Positions 26,025 through 39,573 of a DNA stretch of 63,741 nt are shown here, piece after piece. The DNA comes from Cryomorphaceae bacterium. GTDB taxonomy: Bacteria; Bacteroidota; Bacteroidia; Flavobacteriales; Flavobacteriaceae. Where the stretch lies: contig QOQA01000004.1 in the NCBI GenBank assembly GCA_003331875.1, positions 1-63,741 of the forward strand. The letters are read 5' to 3'. The number at the start of each line of letters is the position of its first letter. Positions within the stretch are counted from its first letter, which is position 1. The notes under the pieces are model-generated. The model worked only from the letters and a program-made list of their open reading frames with translations. It ran no database searches and was not told the DNA's origin. A program made the translations under genes and the position numbers.

Positions 26025-27230
26025 ATGAATACAAACTTATTACTTAAAATCGCTGATGAATTTGGTACGCCCACTTATGTTTATGATTCGGAAAAAATCA
26101 AAAGTCAATATTTAAGACTTAAAAATGCATTCAAGAAAGTCAAAGATTTACAAATTAACTATGCAGTAAAAGCGTCGTCAAATATATCAATTTTAAGGTT
26201 TTTAAATAGTTTAGGATCAGGAATTGATGCTGTATCAATACAAGAAGTAAAATTAGCCTTAAGTTGTGGTTTCAAAGCTGAAAAAATTATATATACGCCG
26301 AATGGGGTTTCAATTAAGGAAATTGAAGATGTTTTATTATTAGGAGTTAAAATCAATATTGATAACCTTTCAATTTTGGAGGAATTTGGAAATAAGAATT
26401 TAGGAATTGATGTATGTGTAAGAATTAACCCCCACATACTAGCTGGTGGAAACTCTAAAATATCGGTAGGACATATAGATTCAAAATTTGGTATCAGTAT
26501 TCACCAAACACCACATTTATTGCGAATTATAAAAAACACAAATATTAAAGTTAATGGGATACACATGCACACAGGTAGCGATATTTTAGACACTGGTGTT
26601 TTTTTACAAGCCTCTGAAATCCTTTTTGATTTAGCATCAAAACTTGACTATCTGGAATTCATTGATTTTGGAAGTGGATTTAAAGTTCCGTATCATCAAG
26701 GTGATAGTGAAACAAATATTGAAGAACTAGGCGAAAAGCTGTCCCAAAGATTCAATGAGTTTTGTTCTGTTTACGGTAGAGATTTAAAATTAATATTTGA
26801 GCCTGGAAAATACATTATTAGTGAGGCCGGAGTATTTTTATGCCGTGTGAATTCAATTAAACAAACTACCTCGACTGTGTTTGCACAAGTTGACTCAGGA
26901 TTTAACCATCTAATAAGACCAATGATGTACGGAGCAAATCATTCAGTTGAAAATATATCAAATACCAATGATATTGAAAGATATTATTCAGTTGTTGGTT
27001 ATATATGTGAAACTGACACTTTTGCAACAAATATTAAATTAAAAAATGTATCAACAGACGATATTTTATGTTTTAAAAATGCTGGAGCATATTGTTTTTC
27101 AATGAGCAGTAATTACAATTCAAGATACAAACCAGCAGAAGTTATGCTAATTAATAATACATACAAACTTATAAGGGAAAGAGAGAAATTTGAAAATTTA
27201 CTTGTTAATCAAATCGATATTTTTAACTGA
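26025..27230 (+). CDS. lysA: Diaminopimelate decarboxylase
   Basis: Last step of lysine synthesis: PLP-dependent decarboxylation of meso-DAP. The fold-type III enzyme has its PLP lysine at K49 (NYAVKASSN), the HTGSD motif (about 181-185), the GSGFKVPY phosphate loop, EPGKYI, and CETDTFA for the dimer-interface cysteine. Length (401) is normal for the family. The gene is monocistronic; its 3' end overlaps convergent mnmA by eight bases. Together with dapD it shows the DAP pathway is complete at least at these points. Confidence 0.95.
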   Translation: MNTNLLLKIADEFGTPTYVYDSEKIKSQYLRLKNAFKKVKDLQINYAVKASSNISILRFLNSLGSGIDAVSIQEVKLALSCGFKAEKIIYTPNGVSIKEIEDVLLLGVKINIDNLSILEEFGNKNLGIDVCVRINPHILAGGNSKISVGHIDSKFGISIHQTPHLLRIIKNTNIKVNGIHMHTGSDILDTGVFLQASEILFDLASKLDYLEFIDFGSGFKVPYHQGDSETNIEELGEKLSQRFNEFCSVYGRDLKLIFEPGKYIISEAGVFLCRVNSIKQTTSTVFAQVDSGFNHLIRPMMYGANHSVENISNTNDIERYYSVVGYICETDTFATNIKLKNVSTDDILCFKNAGAYCFSMSSNYNSRYKPAEVMLINNTYKLIREREKFENLLVNQIDIFN

Positions 27231-28389
27231 TCACACCTGAAGCCAAAAGTACGTCATCTTTATACACAGCAACAAATTGACCACTTGTGATGGATTTTTG
27301 GTACTCATCAAAAATAAAAAAATATTTGCTGTTTTTTCTTTTAACCTGAACTGACTGCAATGATTGTCTATATCTAATTCGTGCCTTTAAACCTTGAACT
27401 TTAGTTATATCAGAAGCATCATCTATGTTATGAAATTGGGATTTTTTAATACTTAACACTTTTCTCATTAAACCTGGATGATTATCCCCCTCCCCAACGT
27501 ATATAATATTTTTTTTGGTATCAAGCGCTACAACATATAGCGGATCTTTTGTTCCACCAACTGAAATTCCTTTTCTTTGACCAATTGTATAAAAATGTGC
27601 ACCAACATGAGTGCCAACAACCTCACCATCATTTTCATTATAAATATATCCATTGGATAACTCATCTAAATCATTAATTTTTTTATTACTGCTGTAAATG
27701 GATAAAGACTTAGGAACTAAAATAATTTTTCCAGATTTTTTCTTCAGCTTTTGTTGTAAAAATATCGGAAGCTTAACTTTTCCAATAAAGCATAAACCTT
27801 GAGAATCTTTTTTATCAGCTGTTACTAAGTTATTTTTTTTAGCAATTTCTCTTACCTCAGCTTTATTGAGATTCCCTAAAGGGAAAATTATTTTACTAAG
27901 TTGGTTCTGATTTAGCTGGCACAAAAAATAGGATTGATCCTTCTTTTTATCAAGACCTGAAATCAACTCAAACACATTTCCTTTTTTTCTTACAGAAGCG
28001 TAGTGTCCGGTTGCAATATAATCTGCATTAAACTCCAACGCCTTTTTTAAAAATAAATCAAACTTTATCTCCTTATTGCACAAAATATCTGGATTCGGAG
28101 TTCTACCAACTTTATATTCACCAAACATGTAATCCACTATTCTTTTTTTGTATTCCTTACTAAAGTCTATAACCTGAAAAGGAATCATCAATTTTTTTGC
28201 AACAATCATTGCATCATAACTATCTTCTAACCATGGGCACTCATCAGAAATGGTAACTGTTTCATCATGCCAGTTTTTCATAAAAATTCCTATAACGTCA
28301 TAACCTTGTTCCTTCATTAGATAGGCTGCTACACTGGAGTCAACCCCACCAGACATACCAACAACAACTCTAGCTGTTTTATTGGTCAT
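27223..28389 (-). CDS. mnmA: tRNA-specific 2-thiouridylase
   Basis: Thiolates U34 of tRNA-Lys, -Glu and -Gln using persulfide sulfur. The PP-loop ATP site is GMSGGVDSS (11-19); the catalytic cysteines are C104 in NPDILCNKEIKF and C200 in DSQGLCF, both present. The C-terminal beta-barrel domains are complete (388 residues). The cysteine desulfurase at 1.8-2.9 kb could be the sulfur donor. It follows yidC by one base and ends the long minus-strand block. Confidence 0.96.
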   Translation of the reverse strand: MTNKTARVVVGMSGGVDSSVAAYLMKEQGYDVIGIFMKNWHDETVTISDECPWLEDSYDAMIVAKKLMIPFQVIDFSKEYKKRIVDYMFGEYKVGRTPNPDILCNKEIKFDLFLKKALEFNADYIATGHYASVRKKGNVFELISGLDKKKDQSYFLCQLNQNQLSKIIFPLGNLNKAEVREIAKKNNLVTADKKDSQGLCFIGKVKLPIFLQQKLKKKSGKIILVPKSLSIYSSNKKINDLDELSNGYIYNENDGEVVGTHVGAHFYTIGQRKGISVGGTKDPLYVVALDTKKNIIYVGEGDNHPGLMRKVLSIKKSQFHNIDDASDITKVQGLKARIRYRQSLQSVQVKRKNSKYFFIFDEYQKSITSGQFVAVYKDDVLLASGVIS

Positions 28390-28390
28390 T

Positions 28391-31841
<3,451 letters not shown>

Positions 31842-31868
31842 TTAAAATCTGAGCTTAAAATTACAAAA

Positions 31869-33278
31869 CTATTTCTTAGTCAAGTCAATGACTTCAAGTT
31901 CTTTATGTTTTACCACATAAAAAGATTGATTACGTAAACCTTGTTCATCCACATCTTTATAATTATACTTGTTATTTAATAAACTATTCTCATAATCTAT
32001 ATCAAAACCATTATAGTTTCTGTAGTATATATATCTTTGTAATAGATCTTTTATTACATCATAAGCCTTGATTGAAACCCTATTAGGATAGTTTCCAAAT
32101 TGCTCTAGATAATTTGACTTAAAAACATTTAAAGCATCACTCTCGTCTGGGAAAGAATTTGATGGATAAATAAAATTTAAATTTCCAAGCTTTTCATAAC
32201 TAATGTTTGGGTTGTCATAATTTTCCAAACTAACCGAACTAATCAATTTAATTTTTCTTTCTTTATTTATTTGAGAATTAAGCAATGAGCTAACACTAGA
32301 AATAACGTTACTGCGGTTTGTTTCAAGAAATACCCAATTTTCTTTGTTATTATACATCAATGAATCTGTTATTTTTGGGTCAACAAAAAGGTTTTCATCA
32401 CTAATATCGATTTTTTCAGCATTTGGAAATTTCATTAACAATTCATTCTTTGTTTTTTCATTTTTTTGATCCGAAATAATTAAAACACATTGATCATTTT
32501 TTAATTCAATCATTTGATCAATCATTTCCAATACAAATTTTCTTTTAAGTGAATCGGGTGCAGTTGTAATTATTGTATTGTCTCTGAATTCAACATCAGA
32601 ACTTATTAATGGAGATACTATTTTGGTTTTAACATCATTTGAATTAAAATAATTGAAATTTCTTGTAATGAGTGGTCCAATTATAAAATCATAATTATTA
32701 AAATCAATATTTTCCTTTATCATTTTAATTACATCAATTCTATTTTTTGTATCGAAAATATCAAGATTAATTTTTATATCATCATAAGACCGTTCATCAA
32801 TTGCCATTTTCATTCCATTATAAAAGTCAATTGAAATTGTAGTTAAATTAATTTTTTTTAAAAATTCTTTGGTCTGAACGATTGAGTCGTATTCAATTTC
32901 GTCAATTTTTATTGGCGCTAAGAATGCTAGGTTTACGTTATTTTTTTTTGGGTTTTCATTATTAGTAATAAGACTCAATAATTTATTTTTATCAATTGTT
33001 TTTTGATTTATACTAGAATCTAAATAAAAAATCTTTTTAATTTTTTTTAAGGGGATACTTATAATTGACTTTTTCTTTAGTTTTTGACCTCTAAGTTCAG
33101 GGTTTAACAGAAATATATCATTAACAGTAATTTTAAATTTTTTAGAAATACTATGAAGTGTTTCTTTTTTTTTTACTTCATATGAAACAATCGAGTCAAA
33201 ATTTTCAATTTGATTGGATTGTGAGAAACCAAATTGAAAGAATAAGATTGCAATTATGTAAAAAATCCAGTTTTTCAT
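31869..33278 (-). CDS. LysM protein with type I periplasmic-binding-like domain
   Basis: Exported protein of about 469 residues. Residues 1-19 are a signal peptide (ending FGFSQ). A LysM peptidoglycan-binding repeat follows at about 32-80 ([14 protein letters not shown] through [10 protein letters not shown]). The remaining 110-450 resembles a type I periplasmic binding fold, as in receptor family ligand-binding or LppC/LpoA-like proteins: [26 protein letters not shown] and an alternating alpha/beta pattern. LpoA-type lipoproteins activate penicillin-binding proteins, so a cell-wall regulatory role is attractive but unproven. The ATG at 33278 overlaps the guaA stop by four bases; an earlier ATG at 33284 would add two residues. 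Confidence 0.75.
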   Translation of the reverse strand: MKNWIFYIIAILFFQFGFSQSNQIENFDSIVSYEVKKKETLHSISKKFKITVNDIFLLNPELRGQKLKKKSIISIPLKKIKKIFYLDSSINQKTIDKNKLLSLITNNENPKKNNVNLAFLAPIKIDEIEYDSIVQTKEFLKKINLTTISIDFYNGMKMAIDERSYDDIKINLDIFDTKNRIDVIKMIKENIDFNNYDFIIGPLITRNFNYFNSNDVKTKIVSPLISSDVEFRDNTIITTAPDSLKRKFVLEMIDQMIELKNDQCVLIISDQKNEKTKNELLMKFPNAEKIDISDENLFVDPKITDSLMYNNKENWVFLETNRSNVISSVSSLLNSQINKERKIKLISSVSLENYDNPNISYEKLGNLNFIYPSNSFPDESDALNVFKSNYLEQFGNYPNRVSIKAYDVIKDLLQRYIYYRNYNGFDIDYENSLLNNKYNYKDVDEQGLRNQSFYVVKHKELEVIDLTKK

Positions 33279-34804
33279 TCCCATTCAATTGTTGAAGGAG
33301 GTTTAGAGCTAATATCGTAAACAACTCTATTTATTCCTTTAACATTATTAATGATTTTATTTGAGACATCCTGAAGAAAGTTGTGAGGAAAATCAAACCA
33401 ATCAGCGGTCATTCCATCAGTGGATATTACAGCTCTTAATGCAACACAATTTTCATAAGTTCTTTCATCTCCCATAACCCCTACTGACTTTACAGGCAAT
33501 AAAATAACCCCAGCTTGCCATATCTGATTGTAAAGGTTTTTTTGTTTAAGTGATTCAATAAATATATCATCAGCTTCCTGTAAAATTCCTACATTTTCTG
33601 CATTTATTTCACCAAGTATTCTAATGCCAAGACCTGGTCCTGGAAATGGATGTCGGCCAAGGATTTCATTTTTTACTCCCAATTCAACCCCAACTTTTCT
33701 AACTTCATCCTTAAAAAGCATTTTTAAAGGTTCGATAATAGATAAAGACATTTTTTTTGGCAAACCACCAACATTATGATGCGATTTTATTGTTGCGGAA
33801 GGACCTTTTACTGAAATAGATTCAATAACATCTGGATATATCGTTCCCTGTGCCAACCATTTTACATTCTTTATTTTTTTTGACTCTGACTCAAAAACAT
33901 CAACAAACACTTTGCCAATAACTTTTCTCTTTTGCTCAGGGTCAGTAACACCACATAAAGCAGAGTAAAATTGTTCTTTTGCATCAACACCAACAACATT
34001 TAACCCCATTCCTTTATAGTTTTCTAAGACTTCTTCAAATTCATTTTTTCTTAAAAGACCATTATCAATAAATAAACAAGTTAAATTATTTCCGATAGCT
34101 TTATTTAGTAAAATTGCAGCAACTGATGAATCCACACCACCGGAAAGACCCAAAATTACCCTATCATTTTGGATAGTTGATTTGATATCAAATACAGTTG
34201 TTTCTACAAAAGATGATGGTGTCCAATTTGGATTTACTTTAGAAATATCAATTATAAAGTTCTTTAATAAAGTTTTACCATCGCTTGTATGGTAAACTTC
34301 AGGGTGAAACTGAATCCCATAAGTAAGTTGATCATCAAACTGAAAACAAGCATTTTCAACATCTTCAGTACTGCCAATTTTTATTGATTTGGGTGGTAAT
34401 TTAATAATCGTGTCCGCATGGCTCATCCAAACTTGAGAACCATTATTAATCCCCTTTAATAATTTAGAGTTTTTATTTATTGAAATTAACCTTGCCCTGC
34501 CGTATTCTCTTTTGTTTGAAGGAGACACCTCTCCACCATTTTTTTGTGCCAAGTATTGGGCACCATAACAAATACCTAAAAGTGGAATTTTACCTATGTA
34601 ATCTGAAAAATCAATATCCAAACAATCCTCTGACCTAACAGAAAAAGGGGAACCAGAGAAAATCAAGCAAGAGTAGTCATTTACATCAAAACTTTTTGAA
34701 TTATAGGGGAATATTTCGCAAAAAACATTTAATTCTCTTACTCTTCTAGCAATTAGCTGGGTATATTGAGAACCAAAGTCAAGAATTAATACACGATTTG
34801 GCAT
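33275..34804 (-). CDS. guaA: GMP synthase (glutamine-hydrolysing)
   Basis: Converts XMP to GMP. The class I amidotransferase domain (1-195) has the nucleophile C79 in LLGICYGAQ and HPEVYHT; the ATP-pyrophosphatase domain follows with [12 protein letters not shown] (PP-loop), and the C-terminal dimerisation domain ends KPPSTIEWE, the diagnostic GuaA terminus. I start at the ATG at 34804 ([11 protein letters not shown]), matching homologues; an ATG seven codons upstream is less likely. It overlaps the LysM gene by four bases and follows bshC by 34 bases. Confidence 0.97.
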   Translation of the reverse strand: MPNRVLILDFGSQYTQLIARRVRELNVFCEIFPYNSKSFDVNDYSCLIFSGSPFSVRSEDCLDIDFSDYIGKIPLLGICYGAQYLAQKNGGEVSPSNKREYGRARLISINKNSKLLKGINNGSQVWMSHADTIIKLPPKSIKIGSTEDVENACFQFDDQLTYGIQFHPEVYHTSDGKTLLKNFIIDISKVNPNWTPSSFVETTVFDIKSTIQNDRVILGLSGGVDSSVAAILLNKAIGNNLTCLFIDNGLLRKNEFEEVLENYKGMGLNVVGVDAKEQFYSALCGVTDPEQKRKVIGKVFVDVFESESKKIKNVKWLAQGTIYPDVIESISVKGPSATIKSHHNVGGLPKKMSLSIIEPLKMLFKDEVRKVGVELGVKNEILGRHPFPGPGLGIRILGEINAENVGILQEADDIFIESLKQKNLYNQIWQAGVILLPVKSVGVMGDERTYENCVALRAVISTDGMTADWFDFPHNFLQDVSNKIINNVKGINRVVYDISSKPPSTIEWE

Positions 34805-34838
34805 TCTCAAAAATACATCATTCAAATGATTAATAAAA

Positions 34839-36410
34839 TTATATTTCTACAAGAATAGTGTCAGAGTTGTACTGACTTATGCTTCTATATAATTTATCTA
34901 TAAATGATTTACCCTGGAAAGAGTAATACTCAGAAAAATTTATTTTTCTCTCCATTAATTTACCATTAAATAAAATTTTGTCTCTAATGGCTTTAATTTT
35001 TTTGATTTCAGATTGATGTATTGTTTTTTGATGTTTAATTATCTTTTTTTCTAGACTATTAAGATCTTTAATTTGTTTTTTTTCTATTGAATTTAAAAAA
35101 GAAACTAAGTTTTTATCAATTTTATGAACGGATTTTCTAAGCTGATCAACAAAATCCAAATAATATTTAATGTCTATTTTGAAATTCAAATTACTATTTT
35201 CTTTTATAAATTTTGTTTCTGCATGGGTTTCGTTTTTAAAAAAATCTTCTACTTGAATATTCAACTTTTCTAATTGTTTGATATCTCTGGTTGAAAGAAA
35301 AATCATCGAATTTCTTAATGACAGAATTGGAAATGAAACATTTAAGAAATCAAATGTACTTTTTAATTGTATCCAGTAAGCAATCTCAGATGGCCCTCCA
35401 ACATAAGATAAATTAGGGAGAATGAATTCTTGATATATAGGCCTGATTAAAACATTTGGGGAAAAATTTTCAGGATATGATTCAACTAAATCCAAAAGCT
35501 CATTTTCTGAAAAATTTTTTTTATCAATTTCAATGTGATTTGGTTTTAGTTTTATTCTAGACCTAACATTTTCTTTATCTAGATAGAAAAGATTAATCTT
35601 TCTAGGATTTACTTGTTTAAAAGACTTATCAATTTTTTTATCAATTTGTTTGATAGTCTCCGTTACTTTTTCATGAACAATAGATTCGGAAATTTCTCTT
35701 TTAAAGATCTCTTTAAAGTCATTTTTTAATTCTTTTACTGATGGATCCAATATGACAAGCCCGTAGTCCTTAAAAATCTCATGAACAAGATGCCTAGTAG
35801 CATCTGTTATATTTTTAAACTTTAAATAAGAATTTTTATATAATTCTAATAATTCATTTTTAAACGGCTTACCGTCAAAGTATTCACTTAATTCATGATA
35901 TATTTTTTCAAAACCAAGTGTATCAAGAGAACCAATGCACTTATTATTACTATTTTTTTTAATTGAAAACTCTTTTTTGCTAGTGTTGAAACACTTTATC
36001 TCTTCAAAATCATGATCTTCAGTTGCCATCCAAAAAATTGGAACGAAATTGTAATCAGAAAATTTATTTTCTAAATCCTTACAAATTTTGATAGCTTGTA
36101 AAATCTTGATTATAAAAAAAACTGGACCTGTGAATAGACAGAGCTGATGTCCAGTTGTAATAGTAAAAGTGTTAGATAATTCTAATTTTTTAATATTTTC
36201 AATTTGAATATTATTGTTTTTTAATGACTTATTTTGTTTGAAAAGAACTTTTGAAAGAATCTGTCTTTTTTTGATGGAGAAGTCTTTTCTAGATCTAATT
36301 TTATTATTATACCCATTTAAGTCATTATCATATGAAATAAAATCTTTCATATTTCCTGATAGATAGTTTTTCAAAACACCAGAGTGTAGATTTACGTTTT
36401 GTATTTTCAA
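34839..36410 (-). CDS. bshC: Bacillithiol biosynthesis cysteine-adding enzyme
   Basis: Adds cysteine to glucosaminyl-malate, the last step of bacillithiol synthesis. Diagnostic motifs are [14 protein letters not shown] (about 79-92) with the adjacent HxxH-like pattern, and [13 protein letters not shown] (about 126-138); a coiled-coil insertion follows near 430-480. Length 523 is normal. The start is TTG. Neither bshA nor bshB is in the window, so production of the thiol by the organism is inferred. The gene lies 15 bases after rimO in the block. Confidence 0.92.
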   Translation of the reverse strand: MKIQNVNLHSGVLKNYLSGNMKDFISYDNDLNGYNNKIRSRKDFSIKKRQILSKVLFKQNKSLKNNNIQIENIKKLELSNTFTITTGHQLCLFTGPVFFIIKILQAIKICKDLENKFSDYNFVPIFWMATEDHDFEEIKCFNTSKKEFSIKKNSNNKCIGSLDTLGFEKIYHELSEYFDGKPFKNELLELYKNSYLKFKNITDATRHLVHEIFKDYGLVILDPSVKELKNDFKEIFKREISESIVHEKVTETIKQIDKKIDKSFKQVNPRKINLFYLDKENVRSRIKLKPNHIEIDKKNFSENELLDLVESYPENFSPNVLIRPIYQEFILPNLSYVGGPSEIAYWIQLKSTFDFLNVSFPILSLRNSMIFLSTRDIKQLEKLNIQVEDFFKNETHAETKFIKENSNLNFKIDIKYYLDFVDQLRKSVHKIDKNLVSFLNSIEKKQIKDLNSLEKKIIKHQKTIHQSEIKKIKAIRDKILFNGKLMERKINFSEYYSFQGKSFIDKLYRSISQYNSDTILVEI

Positions 36411-36425
36411 ATTATTATTTTTAAA

Positions 36426-37727
36426 TCATACCAACTCAGCCATCAAGTCATAAGTAAAAGCATCAGTGATTTTAACTTGCACAAATGATCCTAATCTTAA
36501 ATACCCTTTTCTTTTCTCAAGGAGAACATTGTTATCAACATCAGGTGAGTCATGTTCAGTTCTTCCTATGTAATAATTACCTTCACTTCGATCAATACAA
36601 ACTTTAAATTTTTTACCAATCTTCAATTTATTTTTGTCGTATGAAATATTTGCTTGAATTTTCATCAACTTATCAAGTCTTCTATTTTTTTCCTTCTCTG
36701 GAACATCATCATTTAAATTAAACGCATACGTATTTTCCTCATGACTATATTTAAAACATCCAAGTCGATCAAATTTTATTTCTTTTATCCAATTACAAAG
36801 TTCATCAAAATTCTCCTTGGTCTCACCAGGAAATCCAACAATAACTGTTGACCTTATTGCAATACCTGGAACTTTTTCTCTGAATTTTGAAATTAAAGAA
36901 TTTATTTTTTCTTTATTTGAACCTCTCCTCATGGAAGCCAATATATTGGTAGAAATATGTTGAAGTGGAATATCAATATAATTACAAATTTTTGGTTGGG
37001 AGGACATAACATTTAAAACATCTAATGGAAAACCATTGGGGTATGCATAATGAAGTCTTATCCATGATATACCCTCAATCTCGCATAAATTTTCTAAAAG
37101 TTTAGAAAGTTTTCTTTTCTTATAAATATCCAAGCCATAGAATGTTAAATCTTGAGCAATTAAGATCAGTTCTTTTACACCTTGATTTGCAAGCTTTTTT
37201 GCCTCAATTACTATTTCTTCAATTTTTCTTGATTTATGCTTACCCCTCATTAGCGGAATAGCACAGAACGAGCACTTTCTATCACAACCTTCAGAAATTT
37301 TTAAATATGCATAATTTTTTGGTGTACTTAGAAATCTCTCACCCATCAATTCCGATTTATAATCACACTCTAATTGCTTCAACAAATTTGGTAAATCTGT
37401 TGTGCCGAAATAACTATCAACATCCGGTATTTCTGCTTGTAAATCATCTTTATATCTTTCACTTAAACAACCTGTTACATAAACTTTATCTACAATTCCT
37501 TTATTTTTTTTATCAACAAAATCAATGATTGTATCAATTGATTCTTGTTTTGCATTTTCAATAAAACCACATGTGTTTATTACAACAATATTTCCTTCCT
37601 CTTGATGAACTACATCTTTATTGTTTGCCTTAAGTTGCGAAATAAGAACCTCTGAATCATATAAATTTTTAGAGCAGCCTAATGTAATAACATTGATTTT
37701 ATTTTTTTCTGATGTTTTTGTCCTCAT
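36426..37727 (-). CDS. rimO: Ribosomal protein uS12 methylthiotransferase
   Basis: Radical-SAM enzyme that methylthiolates an Asp of ribosomal protein S12. The N-terminal UPF0004 domain holds three cluster cysteines (C18, C53, C87); the radical SAM cysteines are C148, C152 and C155 in EGCDRKCSFCAIP; a TRAM domain closes the protein (about 370-433). The SAM-loop sequence PLMRGKHKSR favours RimO over MiaB. It starts one base after the end of ftsY, so the two are presumably co-translated. Confidence 0.95.
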   Translation of the reverse strand: MRTKTSEKNKINVITLGCSKNLYDSEVLISQLKANNKDVVHQEEGNIVVINTCGFIENAKQESIDTIIDFVDKKNKGIVDKVYVTGCLSERYKDDLQAEIPDVDSYFGTTDLPNLLKQLECDYKSELMGERFLSTPKNYAYLKISEGCDRKCSFCAIPLMRGKHKSRKIEEIVIEAKKLANQGVKELILIAQDLTFYGLDIYKKRKLSKLLENLCEIEGISWIRLHYAYPNGFPLDVLNVMSSQPKICNYIDIPLQHISTNILASMRRGSNKEKINSLISKFREKVPGIAIRSTVIVGFPGETKENFDELCNWIKEIKFDRLGCFKYSHEENTYAFNLNDDVPEKEKNRRLDKLMKIQANISYDKNKLKIGKKFKVCIDRSEGNYYIGRTEHDSPDVDNNVLLEKRKGYLRLGSFVQVKITDAFTYDLMAELV

Positions 37728-37728
37728 T

Positions 37729-38904
37729 TCAGTTTTTATTAAAAAATGATTCTACAAATTCTTTTTTATTAAACAATTCGAGATCATTAATTTTCTCACC
37801 TGTTCCAATGTACTTTACAGGAATACTTAATTGATCTGAAATTCCAATAACAACCCCGCCTTTAGCAGTTCCATCTAATTTTGTTACCATTAGAGAGGAA
37901 ACTTTAGTAGACTCTGAAAATTGTTTAGCTTGTTCAAAAGCATTTTGTCCAGTCGATCCATCCAAAACTAGTATTATTTCATGGGGGGCTTTTTCAACAA
38001 GTTTATTCATAACTCTACCAATTTTTGATAACTCGGTCATTAAATTTATTTTATTATGAAGTCTACCGGCTGTATCAATTATAACTACATCATATTTTTT
38101 ATTCAATGCTGAATTTAATGTATCAAATGCGACTGATGCAGGATCACTCCCCATCTTTTGTTTAACAATTTCAACGTTAGCTCTTTCTGCCCACATCTCA
38201 AGTTGCTCAATGGCAGCAGCTCTAAAAGTATCTGCAGCACCTATTAAAACAGATAGTCCTTGAGACGAAAAGAATTTCGCTAGTTTTCCTATTGAGGTAG
38301 TCTTACCTACTCCATTAACACCAACAACCATAATTACGTGTGGTTTTTCTGTTATTTCAAAAAATGATGAATCTTTTTCGTCAAATATTATATTTTGAAT
38401 TTCTTCCTTTAAAATTAATTCTAGCTCTTGAGCATTTGTATATTTTTGGTTTTGAACTCTTTCTTCAATTGCATCTATAATTTTTAGGGTTGTTTTCACA
38501 CCCACATCAGATGTTATCAAAATTTCTTCCAAATCATCAAGTACAGCTGCATCAACTTTGGATTTACCTAATACAACTGTTTTTAACTTGTCAAGGAATG
38601 ACTTACTGCTCTTTTCTAGGCTCTTATTAAGTTTCTTCTTATCTGTTTTTTTAAATAATCTTTTAAAAAAACTAGCAGGTTTATTTGATTGTGGTCCTGG
38701 CTCAGGTTCTGGTTTTGGCTCAGGTTCTACTTCCGGCGCAGGTTCTGGTTGTTGTTTTAACTGTCGCTTAGTTTTTTTATTTTCTAACTCAGGTTTATCT
38801 TCTTGATTAGTTTCATTTAAATCAAAACTATCATCATCTTTCGATATGATTTGCTTTTCTTTCCCTTTCTTACCATAAGAAAAAAGCTTTTTAAAAAAAT
38901 TCAT
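37729..38904 (-). CDS. ftsY: Signal recognition particle receptor FtsY
   Basis: SRP receptor GTPase that docks ribosome-SRP complexes at the membrane. After a basic amphipathic N-terminus (MNFFKKLFSYGKKGK) comes an acidic linker with a Pro-Glu repeat (residues 53-71), a second basic segment (FFKRLFKK, 79-86), and the NG domain: G1 GVNGVGKTT, DTAGRLHNK and TKLDGTAKGG. The A-domain-like acidic stretch is longer than in minimal FtsY. The gene follows DUF4295 by 46 bases and has its own possible -7 element at 38937-38944. Confidence 0.96.
   Translation of the reverse strand: MNFFKKLFSYGKKGKEKQIISKDDDSFDLNETNQEDKPELENKKTKRQLKQQPEPAPEVEPEPKPEPEPGPQSNKPASFFKRLFKKTDKKKLNKSLEKSSKSFLDKLKTVVLGKSKVDAAVLDDLEEILITSDVGVKTTLKIIDAIEERVQNQKYTNAQELELILKEEIQNIIFDEKDSSFFEITEKPHVIMVVGVNGVGKTTSIGKLAKFFSSQGLSVLIGAADTFRAAAIEQLEMWAERANVEIVKQKMGSDPASVAFDTLNSALNKKYDVVIIDTAGRLHNKINLMTELSKIGRVMNKLVEKAPHEIILVLDGSTGQNAFEQAKQFSESTKVSSLMVTKLDGTAKGGVVIGISDQLSIPVKYIGTGEKINDLELFNKKEFVESFFNKN
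38689..38748 (-). repeat. Pro-Glu repeat region inside ftsY
   Basis: Degenerate tandem repeat coding for alternating Pro-Glu dipeptides at residues 53-72 of FtsY (PEPAPEV then PEPKPEPEP). It is more G+C-rich than the surroundings and reads as GGTTC(T)GG units on the plus strand. It is likely a flexible spacer and prone to length variation. Confidence 0.6.
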
Positions 38905-38936
38905 TAGTTCAAGTTAAATTAAATTTTAACCTGTTA

Positions 38937-38944
38937 CAAAAGTA
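38937..38944 (-). promoter_or_regulatory. Possible internal promoter -7 element (TACTTTTG) before ftsY
   Basis: Minus-strand match to TAnnTTTG, 33 bases before the ftsY ATG, in the only sizeable gap of the rpmB-rpmG-DUF4295-ftsY run. No clear -33 partner. Confidence 0.28.
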
Positions 38945-38950
38945 TATTGG

Positions 38951-39100
38951 TTATTTTTTGGATAACCAGTCGTTAACAAGATCAGCAGGGAGAATCTTTT
39001 CAGAAAAAATATAAGCATTGGATTTACCTCTTACCATCTTTATGGCTTTTGTTAGTTTTTTAGAACCAGTTTGTAATGTAGCTACGGTTTTCTTTGCCAT
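38951..39100 (-). CDS. DUF4295 small basic protein (candidate ribosome-associated)
   Basis: A 49-codon gene beginning [20 protein letters not shown] and ending VNDWLSKK. It is Lys-rich and matches the DUF4295 family, found in Bacteroidota beside rpmB and rpmG. Its ATG overlaps the rpmG stop by one base (TAATG), so it is translated with L33. Size, charge and position suggest a Bacteroidota-specific ribosomal protein; I recall a protein named bL38 reported in the Flavobacterium johnsoniae ribosome structure and this may be its counterpart, but I cannot verify that. Confidence 0.87.
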   Translation of the reverse strand: MAKKTVATLQTGSKKLTKAIKMVRGKSNAYIFSEKILPADLVNDWLSKK

Positions 39101-39282
39101 TATTTAATTTCTTTATGAATCGTATATTTTTTTAGAATTGGATTGAATTTTTTCAATTCCAGTCTGTCAGGACTATTTTTTTTATTTTTTGTGGAGATAT
39201 ATCTTGAAGTTCCTGGCTTACCAGATTCTTTGTGCTCGGTACACTCTAAAATTACTTGAACTCTGTTACCTTTTTTAGCCAT
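39100..39282 (-). CDS. rpmG: 50S ribosomal protein bL33
   Basis: A 60-residue basic protein with the L33 pattern [18 protein letters not shown] followed by [11 protein letters not shown] and the ending LKKYTIHKE. It has no CxxC pair (a single Cys at 14), so it is a zinc-free form. It lies two bases after rpmB and overlaps DUF4295 by one base. Confidence 0.96.
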   Translation of the reverse strand: MAKKGNRVQVILECTEHKESGKPGTSRYISTKNKKNSPDRLELKKFNPILKKYTIHKEIK

Positions 39283-39284
39283 AA

Positions 39285-39521
39285 TTAAATTTTTACTCCT
39301 CTTGCTCTTGCATCTTTTAATACAGCTGAAATTCCTTTCTTATTGATAGTTTTTAAAACTGAGGTAGAAACCTTTAATGAAATCCATTTATCTTCTTCAG
39401 GTATATAAAACTTTTTAGAAATAATATTGGCATTAAACCTTCTTTTTGTTTTATTTACTGCCTTTGAAACGTTATTACCAAATTGAACTTTCTTACCTGA
39501 TATTTGACAAATTTTAGACAT
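39285..39521 (-). CDS. rpmB: 50S ribosomal protein bL28
   Basis: A 78-residue L28: [19 protein letters not shown], then [10 protein letters not shown] and the conserved TLKxxK-like ending around [10 protein letters not shown] start at the ATG at 39521; an upstream in-frame ATG at 39542 adds seven non-conserved residues and sits on the promoter. It is the first gene of rpmB-rpmG-DUF4295-ftsY-rimO. Confidence 0.96.
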   Translation of the reverse strand: MSKICQISGKKVQFGNNVSKAVNKTKRRFNANIISKKFYIPEEDKWISLKVSTSVLKTINKKGISAVLKDARARGVKI

Positions 39522-39539
39522 AATCTTCTGTATGGTCTG

Positions 39540-39571
39540 CAAATAAACAACTTTTTTAGTTTTTTGACAAA
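39540..39571 (-). promoter_or_regulatory. Promoter of the rpmB-rpmG-DUF4295-ftsY unit
   Basis: On the minus strand a TTTG (39571-39568) is followed after exactly 20 bases by TTTATTTG (39547-39540), which matches seven of eight positions of the Bacteroidota TAnnTTTG -7 element. Transcription would start about 14 bases before the rpmB ATG. Confidence 0.5.
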
Positions 39572-39573
39572 TT

